Shown here one piece after another: positions 33,068 to 42,923 of a stretch of 64,000 bases of DNA; within the stretch, counting starts at the first letter, position 1, and each line of letters begins with the position of its first letter. Origin of the DNA: Methylotenera_A sp044228245 (lineage in GTDB: Bacteria; Pseudomonadota; Gammaproteobacteria; Burkholderiales; Methylophilaceae). Position numbers and translations under genes: made by a program. The notes under the pieces are model-generated. The model had not been told where the DNA came from, did no database searches, and saw only the letters and a list, made by a program, of their open reading frames with translations. The stretch covers positions 1-64,000 of the forward strand of contig JBGAVG010000005.1 of assembly GCA_044228245.1 (NCBI GenBank). Reading direction: 5' to 3'.

Positions 33068-36000
33068 TTAGCGGATGATAACCCTTTTCAATAAAATATA
33101 AGCAGCAGGTAACACAAATAACGATAACAGCGGCGCAGTCAGCATGCCGCCCACCATTGGCGCCGCGATGCGGCTCATCGCTTCTGAGCCAGTGCCAGTG
33201 CCGATTAAAATGGGGATCAACCCCGCCAATATCACAGCCACCGTCATGGCTTTTGGCCTGACCCGCAGCGCGGCGCCTTCAATCAGCGCAGCGTGCAAAT
33301 CTTCGCTTGTATTGAGCGTGCCCGCAGCTCGATGGCGTTCAACTGCGCCATCCAGGTATACCAGCATGATGACACCAAACTCAGCTGCCAGCCCTGCCAG
33401 CGCAATCATACCAACACCACTGGCAATCGAAAAATGATGGCCTAAAAGATACAGAAACCACACCGCCCCCACCAGGGCAAACGGCAGGCTGCCGAGAATC
33501 AGAACGGCTGGCGTGATGCGTTTGAAAGCCAAAAACAGCAGGATAAAAATAATGGCTAGCGTCATTGGCACCACGTAACTCAGGCGTTTTGCAGCACGCT
33601 CAAAATATTCAAACTGACCAGACCAGGCCAGTGAATAACCTGCCGGCAGCTGCAACTCTTTATCCAGCGCGGCTTTTGCATCCTGCACAAAGCTCCCCAG
33701 ATCACGGTTATGAATATCGACATACACCCAGACATTGGGGCGCGCATTTTCACTTTTAATCATCGGCGGGCCGTCGGTCACTTTGACTTCGGCCATATCG
33801 CCCAACAGTACGGTTGCGCCCTGTTCGGTAATAATGGGCAGGCTTTTAAGTTTCTCTACAGAATCACGCAGTTCTCTTGGAAACCGGACGCTGATCGGAA
33901 AGCGCGCCAGGCCATCAATCTTTTCAGCAATATTGTCCCCGCCAATGGCTGTCGATATGAACGATTGCACATCCTCAATATTCAAGCCATAGCGCGCGAT
34001 TTTAAGCCGATCAATTTTTATATCAATATACCGTCCACCAGTCACACGCTCGGCAATCACCGAGCCAACACCCGGTACTTTTTTCATAATGCGCTCGACT
34101 TCTTCGCCCAGTTTTTCCAGCGTTGCCAAATCCGCCCCGCCAATCTTGATGCCGACAGGGCTTTTGATGCCGGTAGAAAGCATGTCGATTCGGTTGCGGA
34201 TAGGCTGCACCCAGACATTGGCCATACCAGGGATCTTCAGCCTGGCATCCAGTTCTTCAATCAGTTTTTCGGTGGTCATGCCGGTGCGCCATTCTGCGCG
34301 CGGCTTGAACTGAATGGTGGTTTCCAGCATTTCTAGCGGCGCCGGGTCAGTGGCGGTTTCGGCGCGGCCTGCCTTACCAAATACTGACTTGACCTCAGGC
34401 ACAGTTTTGATGAGGCGGTCACTCAACTGCAGAATTTCCGAAGCTTTTGAAACCGACAAGCCCGGCAACGCGGTCGGCATATAGAGCAGATCGCCTTCAT
34501 CCAGCGGCGGCATGAATTCACTGCCAAGCCTGCTTAATGGATACAGTGTAATTAAAACCAGAACTAAAGCGACGCCCAAAGTGATTTTAGGATAATGCAA
34601 CACTTTGCTTAATAAAGGCTTATAAATGGCAATCAGCCAGCGATTGAGCGGATTGTCATGTTCAGGCCGAATGCGCCCGCGAATGAAGATAGTCATCAAT
34701 ACCGGGATCAGTGTGACCGATAAGCCCGCTGCAGCGGCCATGGCGTAAGTCTTGGTAAAAGCTAATGGCGCGAACAGCTTGCCTTCCTGTGCCTCCAGAG
34801 TGAACACTGGGATGAAAGACAACGTAATAATAAGCAGTGAGAAAAACAGCGCAGGGCCAACTTCACTCGCCGCCTCAATAATCAACTTGATACGTTGCAT
34901 ATTGTCAGGCTCGCCGTGGGTATTCTTGTAATGCTCAAGCTGCCGATGCGCATTCTCAATCATCACAATCGCCGCATCCACCATGGCGCCGATGGCAATG
35001 GCAATGCCGCCCAGCGACATGATATTGGCATTAACGCCTTGATAATACATGACAATAAAGCTCACCAGCACGCCGATCGGCAAGGCCACAATCGCTACCA
35101 AAGCTGATCTAAAGTGCCATAAAAATACAGCACAAACCAGCGCGACGACGACGAATTCCTCAATCAGTTTATGCGTCAGGTTATCTACTGCGCGTTTAAT
35201 CAGTTGCGACCTGTCGTAGGTAGTCACAATCTCCACGCCTTCCGGCAAACTCTTTTTCAGTGTGGCAAGTTTGGCTTTTACCGCATCAATCACCTCCAGC
35301 GCATTTTGCCCGGCCCGTACTACAATCACACCGCCAGTCACTTCACCCTCGCCGTTAAGCTCTGCAACGCCGCGCCTGAGTTCCGGTCCGATTTGCACAC
35401 GTGCCACATCTGATAACAGAATCGGCGTACCGCGGTCACTGATACTCAGTGGAATATTGCGAAAGTCATCCAGAGATTCCAGATAGCCGTGCGCTCGCAC
35501 CATATATTCGGCCTCGGCAGTTTCAACCACGGCACCGCCTGTTTCCTGATTGGCTGACTGAAGCGCCGATACAACTTTTGATAATGGAATGCGGTAATTC
35601 CGTAATTTGTCAGGGTCAACCTGCACCTGATATTGCCGCACCATACCGCCCAGCGTAGCGACCTCAGCAACACCTGCAACAGTTTTAAGCTCAAATTTCA
35701 GAAACCAGTCCTGCAGAGCGCGCAGTTGACCCAAATCGTGCCTGCCGCTGCGGTCAACCAGCGCATATTCATACACCCAGCCTACCCCGGTAGCATCTGG
35801 CCCCAGACTGGGATTTACACCTTTGGGCAAACGTGAAGAAATCTGGCTCAGATATTCCAGCACGCGGGAACGTGCCCAGTACTGATCGGTGCCATCGTTG
35901 AATAGAATATAAACAAAAGAGTCACCAAAGAACGAATAGCCGCGCACCGTCTTGACGCCGGGCACTGACAGCATGGTAGTAGTCAATGGATAGGTAAGCT

Positions 36001-36190
36001 GGTTCTCGACAATCTGCGGCGCTTGTCCTGGCCATGGCGTGCGGATAATGACTTGCGTGTCAGACAAATCAGGAATCGCATCCAGCGGCGTCCGCAGCAT
36101 GGCAAATATGCCCCAGGCCACCACCATCAGCGTAGCCAGCAGCACCAGCAAACGGTTGCCGGCCGACCAGCGTATGAGTCCAGCGATCAT
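33068..36190 (-). CDS. cusA: CusA-type heavy-metal efflux RND pump
   Basis: This 1040-aa RND transporter has twelve membrane segments and two large periplasmic loops, normal length for heavy-metal (HME) RND proteins. RIDMLSTGIKSPVGIKI and the methionine-rich surroundings match the Cu+/Ag+ CusA branch rather than the zinc CzcA branch. GGIAIAIGAMVDAAIVMIEN holds the proton-relay aspartate. It drives metal ions from periplasm or membrane out of the cell together with CusB and CusC. The start overlaps cusB by 4 bases. Metal choice is inferred from motifs. Confidence 0.92.
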   Translation of the reverse strand: MIAGLIRWSAGNRLLVLLATLMVVAWGIFAMLRTPLDAIPDLSDTQVIIRTPWPGQAPQIVENQLTYPLTTTMLSVPGVKTVRGYSFFGDSFVYILFNDGTDQYWARSRVLEYLSQISSRLPKGVNPSLGPDATGVGWVYEYALVDRSGRHDLGQLRALQDWFLKFELKTVAGVAEVATLGGMVRQYQVQVDPDKLRNYRIPLSKVVSALQSANQETGGAVVETAEAEYMVRAHGYLESLDDFRNIPLSISDRGTPILLSDVARVQIGPELRRGVAELNGEGEVTGGVIVVRAGQNALEVIDAVKAKLATLKKSLPEGVEIVTTYDRSQLIKRAVDNLTHKLIEEFVVVALVCAVFLWHFRSALVAIVALPIGVLVSFIVMYYQGVNANIMSLGGIAIAIGAMVDAAIVMIENAHRQLEHYKNTHGEPDNMQRIKLIIEAASEVGPALFFSLLIITLSFIPVFTLEAQEGKLFAPLAFTKTYAMAAAAGLSVTLIPVLMTIFIRGRIRPEHDNPLNRWLIAIYKPLLSKVLHYPKITLGVALVLVLITLYPLSRLGSEFMPPLDEGDLLYMPTALPGLSVSKASEILQLSDRLIKTVPEVKSVFGKAGRAETATDPAPLEMLETTIQFKPRAEWRTGMTTEKLIEELDARLKIPGMANVWVQPIRNRIDMLSTGIKSPVGIKIGGADLATLEKLGEEVERIMKKVPGVGSVIAERVTGGRYIDIKIDRLKIARYGLNIEDVQSFISTAIGGDNIAEKIDGLARFPISVRFPRELRDSVEKLKSLPIITEQGATVLLGDMAEVKVTDGPPMIKSENARPNVWVYVDIHNRDLGSFVQDAKAALDKELQLPAGYSLAWSGQFEYFERAAKRLSYVVPMTLAIIFILLFLAFKRITPAVLILGSLPFALVGAVWFLYLLGHHFSIASGVGMIALAGLAAEFGVIMLVYLDGAVERHRAAGTLNTSEDLHAALIEGAALRVRPKAMTVAVILAGLIPILIGTGTGSEAMSRIAAPMVGGMLTAPLLSLFVLPAAYILLKRVIIR

Positions 36191-37512
36191 GGTGTAGCTC
36201 CCTTCATGTCAGGTGTATCACTCTTCATCTCCCCCTGTTGAACCATATTTTGATTAGCAAGCCTCGCCAGCACCCCGGACAAAGAGGCCTCCGAGTCAAT
36301 CAGAAACTGGCCTGATGCCACCACCTCTTCGCCTTCGGATAAACCGCCCAATATCTCGGTATAGCCATCACGCTCCTGTCCAGTCTCGATTTCTACAGGA
36401 CGATAACCATGCGCTTCTTTCACAATTACAACGTTGCGTTTGCCTGTCGCGATGATGCTTTCGGCCGGCGCTGATAAGGCTTCGTGGGTTTGCCCGGTAA
36501 ACTTGACATTGGCGTACATGCCTGGTCGAAGAAGATTGCGCTTGTTAGGCAACTCAATACGCACCTGCAATGTTCTTGAAACTTCGTTCAAGATTGGATA
36601 GAGGTAGCTCACTTTGCCCTTGAATACTTCACCAGGCAGGCTTTGCAACTGCACTTCAGCAGCCAATCCCGGCTTCAGGCGGGCTGCATCGCGTTCGGGG
36701 ACTTCTGCAATCAGCCAAACTTGAGATAAGTCAGATGTTTGCATCAACGAGCTGCCCGTCATCAGCTGTCCGCCTTCACGCACCCCGAGTTCTGTCAGCA
36801 CACCGGAGGCGGGTGCATAAACGCCAAAGCGTGGGCTGGATTTACCCGTTTTAGAGATTCCAGCTATTTCGCCCTCTGACATGCCAAGCAATTTCAGCCG
36901 ATGACGTGCCGCTTGCTTGAGCGAATTGTCGCCATCAACATCGTTTAAGGTAAGCAATGCCAAATACTCTTGTTGCGCAACCAATAATTCCGGCGCATAG
37001 ACTTCTGCGATTTTCTGCCCCTTGCTCACAGGGTCGCCCACCGCGCGCACAAACAACCTTTCTACAAAACCTGGGATACGCGTTTGCACCACGTAGAAAC
37101 GTCGCTCATCCGGCTCAATACGACCAATGGCCGACAGCGATTCGCCAAAGCTTCTGGTCGCAACTTTCTCCAGCCGAATTCCCAGATTCTGTGTGGTTTG
37201 TGACGAAATGGTAACAGCAGCGGCTTCACTGTCTTTATTAGCTTCACCGCCACCTTCATCAGCATACTTGGGCTCCAGTTGCATGTCCATAAATGGCGAT
37301 TTACCTGGCTTGTCAAATTTTTGACCAGGCACCATCGGGTCATACCAGTAAAGCACAATCTTGCCGCTTTTGTCTTGCACTACGCCGTTATTCGTAATCT
37401 CTTGTGTTGGCATAGCCTCCTGCTTGGAGACTGATAATTTCTCCCAGGCAACCCAGCCAGCCGCTGCGGCCAACACAATGGACCCTATCAGGATGAGATG
37501 GATACGTTTCAT
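36187..37512 (-). CDS. cusB: CusB-type periplasmic adaptor
   Basis: This 441-aa membrane-fusion protein has an N-terminal anchor or signal (about 6-24), a small heavy-metal-binding motif YWYDPMVPGQKFDKPGKSPF (about residues 55-74) followed by MDM, lipoyl/hairpin and beta-barrel domains. The metal-binding N-terminal motif is found in CusB and CzcB relatives and fits copper/silver. It links CusA to CusC. It lies between the two genes with a 4-base overlap to cusA and an 18-base gap from cusC. Confidence 0.93.
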   Translation of the reverse strand: MKRIHLILIGSIVLAAAAGWVAWEKLSVSKQEAMPTQEITNNGVVQDKSGKIVLYWYDPMVPGQKFDKPGKSPFMDMQLEPKYADEGGGEANKDSEAAAVTISSQTTQNLGIRLEKVATRSFGESLSAIGRIEPDERRFYVVQTRIPGFVERLFVRAVGDPVSKGQKIAEVYAPELLVAQQEYLALLTLNDVDGDNSLKQAARHRLKLLGMSEGEIAGISKTGKSSPRFGVYAPASGVLTELGVREGGQLMTGSSLMQTSDLSQVWLIAEVPERDAARLKPGLAAEVQLQSLPGEVFKGKVSYLYPILNEVSRTLQVRIELPNKRNLLRPGMYANVKFTGQTHEALSAPAESIIATGKRNVVIVKEAHGYRPVEIETGQERDGYTEILGGLSEGEEVVASGQFLIDSEASLSGVLARLANQNMVQQGEMKSDTPDMKGATP

Positions 37513-37530
37513 GGTGAATATCCTTTTATC

Positions 37531-38823
37531 TTATTCAAGCATCTGGCTATAGCCAGATGGAGCGTTGCCGAATGGATCACTGTTAGTGAGATAGGCCAAT
37601 TTGATTGCCGCGCGCTGGATGTCCGTTAAAATGGCCCAGTGCTCCATTTCAACTTCAATCAATCCCCTGCGGGCATCCCATACTTCGGATAGGTTTTGCT
37701 TTCCAGCCTGATAGCCTGCCTGCGCAAGACCCAGCAGCGCTTTTGCAGTTGGAATGAGCCTTTGCTGATGTTCGTCTTCACGCGCCTTAGCGGCCTCCTG
37801 ATCTGCCATTACACCGGCTAATTCAGCAGATAATTCCAGACGACGGTCCTCCGTCAGTTTGCGCGCCTTTTCTACCTGAAGCATTTTCTCGGCCGTGCGC
37901 TTGTCCTGCCGGTTGGGTCTGTCCCATGGCAAATCAATCGCCACCTGCAATGTCAGCATATCGCTCAGGTCAGAACGCCGTTTGCCGTACATCACCTCCC
38001 AGCTCCAATTCAACTCGCGATCCGCTTTGGCGCGGTCGGTTTCAGAAATCGCGACTTGCTCTATCTGTTTTGCGTTCAGTACCAGCGGGTGTTTATCGAT
38101 TTGCTCATTCAGCACATCCCGATTAACAGAGAGGGAATACATGGGCAGCTCGGATGAGATGGGCTGATTGGCCGCACTGCCAATCCATCTTGATAAAAGC
38201 GCACGCGCTTTCCTTTCATCGCGTTGTGCGGTGATAAATAGATGATGGGTATTGGAAAGCTGGGTGTCCAGTTTGAAAACTTCAGCCAGCTGGGCGCCTC
38301 CGGAAGCAATACGCGCCTTAATCACATTACGCTCCGCAGTCATTTCATTCATGATGCGCTGATACAGCTCTACTTTTCGTTGTGCTTCATAAACGTCCAG
38401 CCAGGCCAATCCTGCATCACGTTGGATAGATTTGGATGTGGCTATTTTTTCTGTCTGATATTGCGTCGCAGTGGCCTGCATGGCCCTTGCGCCTGCTTCA
38501 CGTTTTGCCGTTGGCACCATTTCCTGCATGACGCCGATCGTTGACATGGTCATGTCATCACGGTTAAAACGAAAAGCATCATTCGAAGTCACGGGCAAAT
38601 TAACGACACCCAGCTTCAGGCGCGGATCCGGTAACTGGCTTGAGGCCACCGCTGCCGCCATTGAGGATGAAGCGGCATCATCCAGCGACTCAAGCAGCGG
38701 CTGATGTTGCGTAGACAAACGCATCGCCTCAGCCAGTGATAGACCCGGCTCAGCATATACATGCAGACTGGCTAGAAACCAGAAACACGCATGGAAAAAC
38801 AACTTCCATTGTTGGGTAAACAT
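37531..38823 (-). CDS. cusC: TolC-family outer-membrane channel (CusC-like)
   Basis: This 430-aa protein has a signal peptide (about residues 1-24, cut after VYA) and TolC-type helical repeats (LSLAEAMRLSTQHQP, LADRRxxLIEVE-like motifs). There is no lipobox, unlike E. coli CusC. It is the first gene of the cusCBA operon. The ATG is preceded by GGAGG at good spacing, and a TGACTA/TAGTCA inverted repeat lies just upstream of it. Confidence 0.9.
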   Translation of the reverse strand: MFTQQWKLFFHACFWFLASLHVYAEPGLSLAEAMRLSTQHQPLLESLDDAASSSMAAAVASSQLPDPRLKLGVVNLPVTSNDAFRFNRDDMTMSTIGVMQEMVPTAKREAGARAMQATATQYQTEKIATSKSIQRDAGLAWLDVYEAQRKVELYQRIMNEMTAERNVIKARIASGGAQLAEVFKLDTQLSNTHHLFITAQRDERKARALLSRWIGSAANQPISSELPMYSLSVNRDVLNEQIDKHPLVLNAKQIEQVAISETDRAKADRELNWSWEVMYGKRRSDLSDMLTLQVAIDLPWDRPNRQDKRTAEKMLQVEKARKLTEDRRLELSAELAGVMADQEAAKAREDEHQQRLIPTAKALLGLAQAGYQAGKQNLSEVWDARRGLIEVEMEHWAILTDIQRAAIKLAYLTNSDPFGNAPSGYSQMLE

Positions 38824-38838
38824 AACAACCTCCGATAC

Positions 38839-38854
38839 TGACTAAAAATAGTCA
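38839..38854. promoter_or_regulatory. Inverted repeat in cus leader
   Basis: TGACTA (38839-38844), AAAA spacer, TAGTCA (38849-38854). It lies between the small secreted protein and the cusC ribosome-binding site; it may be an operator or an RNA hairpin. No metal regulator gene is in the window. Confidence 0.35.
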
Positions 38855-38889
38855 AACTAAAAAAACTGGGCGGATTAACCCTGTGTGAT

Positions 38890-39249
38890 TTAATTCGATA
38901 TCGGTGGTTTATAGGCGGGAGGATAGTCCTGAGAAGAAAACACCACATTTGCAGGAAGTGGTGCGGATGACAGCTTGGTTACCAAATTAAAAGATGGCGC
39001 AGTGCTGAAGCTGGCGGATGCATTAGCCAGCGCACATATGCCACATGCAAGACATTGGTGCGTTTTGTGTGCCTGATTGTCCTGGGTTTGATTATCCTGG
39101 GCTTGATTCGTATCGTCATGACAACTCATATGCGTTACCACGACATCATGCCCTGTTGAATCAAGCTGCATTTGCATATTCATTGCCCATGCAGAAGCCA
39201 TGAATAATGGCAACCAAAGCATTAAAAACAGGCAAATAAGCTTCTTCAT
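38890..39249 (-). CDS. Small secreted His/Cys protein upstream of cusCBA
   Basis: This 119-aa protein has a clear signal peptide (about residues 1-22). The mature part has a His/Asp/Gln-rich repeat (DNQTQDNQAHKTH) and a CLACGICALA motif, a likely metal-binding site. Similar small proteins often head copper-resistance operons, so a role in periplasmic copper binding is plausible, but it is not CusF or CopL by any motif I can see. It reads in the same direction as cusC, 66 bases upstream. Confidence 0.65.
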   Translation of the reverse strand: MKKLICLFLMLWLPLFMASAWAMNMQMQLDSTGHDVVVTHMSCHDDTNQAQDNQTQDNQAHKTHQCLACGICALANASASFSTAPSFNLVTKLSSAPLPANVVFSSQDYPPAYKPPISN

Positions 39250-39288
39250 GCAAATATGATAGATTGATAACGGAATTAGTTCAAGCGC

Positions 39289-39789
39289 TTATACTGCCGA
39301 CAGCTGGTAACGGATATCAATCACTTCAAATTCCTCTTCACCCTTCGGCGTCTGCACGCGCACCGTATCGCCCAACCCCTTGCCCAGCATGGCTTTTGCC
39401 AGCGGCGATACCCAACTGATGTAGCCTTGTGAAGGCGCCAACTCATCTTTGCCGACAATGCGATAGGTGGTTTCAGTGTCGTTACTCAAGTTAAATAATG
39501 TCACCCAGGCGCCAAAATAGATTTTTTCTAGATGCTGCTGTTTAGTCGAATCAACAATTTCTGCAAGATCCATTCTTTTCATCAAATGTTTGCAGCGTCC
39601 GTCAATCTGCCGCAGGCGACGTTTACCGTAGATATAATCGCCATTCTCGCTTCTATCGCCATTGCTGGCCGCCCACGCCACTGTGCGCACCACTTCCGGT
39701 CGCTCGACCTTGTAAAGCTGATGAAACTCAGCCTGTAAGGCCGCAAAACCTTCCGGCGTGATGTAATTTTTTTCGTCAGTGACGGCCAT
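39289..39789 (-). CDS. greB: Transcription elongation factor GreB
   Basis: This 166-aa protein has the GreA/B coiled coil (residues about 10-80) with the acidic tip DRSENGDYIYGKRRLRQID, where YIYGK is diagnostic of GreB, and the FKBP-like C-terminal domain (VSPLAKAMLGKGLGD). It rescues backtracked RNA polymerase. Its ATG overlaps the preceding gene's stop by one base (TAATG). Confidence 0.95.
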   Translation of the reverse strand: MAVTDEKNYITPEGFAALQAEFHQLYKVERPEVVRTVAWAASNGDRSENGDYIYGKRRLRQIDGRCKHLMKRMDLAEIVDSTKQQHLEKIYFGAWVTLFNLSNDTETTYRIVGKDELAPSQGYISWVSPLAKAMLGKGLGDTVRVQTPKGEEEFEVIDIRYQLSAV

Positions 39790-40169
39790 TATTGCTTATC
39801 GAGCAACTGCACATCTTGCACAAAGTACCCCGTCTCGCCAAAACAATCCGTCGGAATGCCTTTATGCTCCTCGTAAATCAGGCGCACGCGTTTGCCTACA
39901 GTCTCATCAATTCTTTTAGCGACTTTTTTATCTCTTACCGTAAAGTGAAACTTTTCTGCCTGTGTGCCGGGCATGGAAACCAGCACCAATTCGCCCTCAT
40001 AAGTTTTGCATACCCAGCCCTTTTGCGAGAGCTTTTGCACATAACCCGCACGTTCACCCGATGAATACACCCATGTGAGCGCTGCCCATGTGTAGAGCGC
40101 AAACAGTAGCAATGGAATCAGCAATAACCAAATAAAATATTTCAAAACCCTTCCAATCTGCGCCAGCAT
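39789..40169 (-). CDS. Membrane-anchored protein of unknown function
   Basis: The start at 40169 (126 aa) has GGAGA 7 bases upstream and is preferred over the open frame to 40217. One membrane segment (about residues 10-32) is followed by a mainly beta extracytoplasmic domain with a KTYEGELVL motif and two cysteines. The family is not recognised. It is coupled to greB by a TAATG overlap. Confidence 0.65.
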   Translation of the reverse strand: MLAQIGRVLKYFIWLLLIPLLLFALYTWAALTWVYSSGERAGYVQKLSQKGWVCKTYEGELVLVSMPGTQAEKFHFTVRDKKVAKRIDETVGKRVRLIYEEHKGIPTDCFGETGYFVQDVQLLDKQ

Positions 40170-40229
40170 TGCGTTTCTCCGTTTAAGCGTTTTATTTGCT
40201 AAGCCAGCATTATCCAATAGAATGATGCA

Positions 40230-42923
40230 ATGTTAAACACCTTGATTCTTTGCCCATCCCCCCGCCTCGCCCGCAGCATTCAAAATGACATCACACGCCT
40301 GCAATTACAGGCCGGGCAGCAGCAACGGCAAAGCGCGCCGGTGCTAACGTTATCCCAATGGCTGGATAACGTGATTGAGGAAGCTTTGCTCAGCGGCGAA
40401 ATCGCCGAACCGCATGCGCTACTAAGCCCATTTAACGAGCAGTTGTTGTGGGAGGAAGTCATCACGCAATCGCTTCAAAAGAATGACTTTGGCGAATTGT
40501 TTGATGTTACAGGCCTGGCCAGCGCGGCGATTGAAGCGAACCGCTATATGGTTGCATGGAAACTGCATGTGCCGCGCGAGCACCAGGCCGAAGAATCGCG
40601 TCAATTTATGCAATGGCGACGCGCGTTTCAGCAGCGCTGCAGCCAACTGAATGTGCTTGAAAGCGTGCGCTATATGGATTGGCAATTGGATTGCCTGGCG
40701 CGAAATGCAGGCTTGTTGCCAGCTCGCATTGAATTTGCGGGCTTTGACCAGACTGCGCCGCAGGAGCAGCGTCTACGCGAGATTTTAATGAAGCACGGCG
40801 TGCAAGTAACAGAGTATGTAACAACACAGGCCGAGCCTGCACAAACCCAGCATGTGAATCTGGAAAATCAGGAAGCCGAATGCCGTGCCGCAGTAGCCTG
40901 GGTGAAGCAGCATTTGGACGAAAACCCGAACGCAAAACTGGCGATTATCACACCGCTACTCAATGAGACCAGAAACCAGTTGGCCGATTTGCTGGATGAT
41001 GTGTTTTACCCTGCCAGCGTGCGCCCCGGCCTGGCGGAGAGCGCATGCTGTTATAACTTTTCACTCGGCACGCCACTGGCGCAGCAGCCCATCATCCAAG
41101 CCGCATTAAATATGCTGCGCCTAGTCAGCAGTTACCAGTTGCAGCAGACTGATGTTTCAGGCATGTTGCTTTCGCCGTTCTGGTCCGCCAGCCAGCAAGA
41201 GGCCGACGCGCGCGCCTTGCTGGACGCGAAAATACGCGAACATCTGCCTACACAATTCACCTGGGCAAACTTAATCGCCTTTGCCAGAAACCAGCATGGA
41301 AAAGGCCTGGACATCGCCCGCTTGCTGGCGGACATACAAAGCGCAAACTCGCTCATCCCGAATAGAAAATCCGCCGCTTCACAATGGGTGCAAACGCTGA
41401 CCGCCTTGCTGGATGCGCTTAACTGGCCAGGCGAGCGTGCGATAACCAGCCTTGAACATCAGGCCGTTAACGCTTGGCAAAAAGCGCTGCAGCAGCTAAG
41501 CAAACTCGATGTACTCGGCAAAAGCTTCTCCTTGTCCGAAGCCGTGCACGTGATGCAGAAAATTTGCACAGAGCAGGTGTTTCAGGCTGAAACCTTAGAT
41601 GAGCCTGCGATACAGATTCTGGGCATGATGGAAGCGCTGAGCGCGCCAGTGGACGCCATGTGGGTGATGGGCATGAATGACCATATCTGGCCGCCGGCCG
41701 CCCGTCCGAACCCGTTGTTGCCCGCGTTTATTCAACGTGCTGCAATGCTACCGAATGCAGACAACAGCGTACAGGCTGCGTTTGCAGCTAGCGTACAACA
41801 ACGTTTGCTGCACTCCGCCGGGCACATTATTTTCTCTAGCAGCCAGACTGAAAATAATAGCCAGCTGCGTGCCTCGCCGCTGATGAAAGACATCGCGCCC
41901 CTGGAAACCATGCCGCTCGCCGAAACGCTGGCTGAGAAACTGAGCCGCTTAGGCAATCAAGATTTAGTTCACGTGGAGGACCATCTCGCCCCAGCGGTGC
42001 AGGCTGGCGAGCATGTTTCCGGTGGCACCGGGTTATTCCGGGCACAGGCCATCTGCCCGGCATGGGCGTTTTACCAGTATCGGCTTGGTGCGAAGGCGCT
42101 CAAAACGCCCAGCAATGGCCTGGATGCGATGTCGCGCGGCATTTTGGTGCATGCTGTTCTGGCAGCATTTTGGCAGAAACGGCATTTTGCAGATTTGCGG
42201 GATATGCACGCAGACGACTTTTCGGAAGCGTTAACCCAGGCGATTCAGCAGGCATTACAGGACTTTTCAACTGAGCAGAATATTGTTTCCTCCGGCCTAT
42301 TGGAACTGGAACAAGAGCGGCTGTATAAACTGATCGGTGATTGGCTAGAGTTTGAGAAAGCGCGTGATATTGCGTTTAATACCGTGGCGTCTGAGGCAGA
42401 AAAAAAGGTCATGATTTGCGGCATCGAAGTCACCCTGAAAATTGACAGGATCCACCAGCTGGAACATGGCGGGATTGAATTCATCGACTATAAAACCGGC
42501 CAGAAACCCGACATCAACAGCTGGGGCGAAAACCGTATCATAGAGCCGCAATTGCCTATTTATGCTGCATTCTACAGCGAAGACGCCAGCCATGTCATCG
42601 GCGTACAGTTTGGCATGGTAAAAATTGCCGAACATGCTTTTTCAGGCGTCAGCGAGACGGATTTTGAAGCGGAAATCGAAAAGCGCAAGCCTAAATTTAC
42701 CCAGAATTTCACACATTGGCAGGATCTGCTCGCTCACTGGAAAGCCAGCATTGAAGCCATGGCGCAAGAAATCAAGTCCGGCGAGGCTTCGATAAAATTC
42801 AAGGATGAAAAAGATTTGATGTATTGCGAAGTTGTTCCTGTGTTGCGCCTGCCCGAACGGAAATTGCAGTTTGAGCGCTTTAGCACGCTTGATGTAAAAA
42901 CGGACGAAAGTAACGGCGCATGA
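40230..42923 (+). CDS. AddB-like nuclease subunit (PD-(D/E)XK, putative DNA repair)
   Basis: This 897-aa protein has an AddB/RexB-like layout. The place of the Walker A loop reads LCPSPRLARSI, so ATP binding there is probably lost. The C-terminal nuclease shows KIDRI, EFIDYKTGQ and QLPIYAAFY, the core PD-(D/E)XK motifs. The iron-sulphur cysteine cluster of classical AddB is not seen (isolated cysteines only). It overlaps the helicase gene by 4 bases, and the two likely form a double-strand-break processing complex used in place of RecBCD. Confidence 0.85.
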   Translation: MLNTLILCPSPRLARSIQNDITRLQLQAGQQQRQSAPVLTLSQWLDNVIEEALLSGEIAEPHALLSPFNEQLLWEEVITQSLQKNDFGELFDVTGLASAAIEANRYMVAWKLHVPREHQAEESRQFMQWRRAFQQRCSQLNVLESVRYMDWQLDCLARNAGLLPARIEFAGFDQTAPQEQRLREILMKHGVQVTEYVTTQAEPAQTQHVNLENQEAECRAAVAWVKQHLDENPNAKLAIITPLLNETRNQLADLLDDVFYPASVRPGLAESACCYNFSLGTPLAQQPIIQAALNMLRLVSSYQLQQTDVSGMLLSPFWSASQQEADARALLDAKIREHLPTQFTWANLIAFARNQHGKGLDIARLLADIQSANSLIPNRKSAASQWVQTLTALLDALNWPGERAITSLEHQAVNAWQKALQQLSKLDVLGKSFSLSEAVHVMQKICTEQVFQAETLDEPAIQILGMMEALSAPVDAMWVMGMNDHIWPPAARPNPLLPAFIQRAAMLPNADNSVQAAFAASVQQRLLHSAGHIIFSSSQTENNSQLRASPLMKDIAPLETMPLAETLAEKLSRLGNQDLVHVEDHLAPAVQAGEHVSGGTGLFRAQAICPAWAFYQYRLGAKALKTPSNGLDAMSRGILVHAVLAAFWQKRHFADLRDMHADDFSEALTQAIQQALQDFSTEQNIVSSGLLELEQERLYKLIGDWLEFEKARDIAFNTVASEAEKKVMICGIEVTLKIDRIHQLEHGGIEFIDYKTGQKPDINSWGENRIIEPQLPIYAAFYSEDASHVIGVQFGMVKIAEHAFSGVSETDFEAEIEKRKPKFTQNFTHWQDLLAHWKASIEAMAQEIKSGEASIKFKDEKDLMYCEVVPVLRLPERKLQFERFSTLDVKTDESNGA

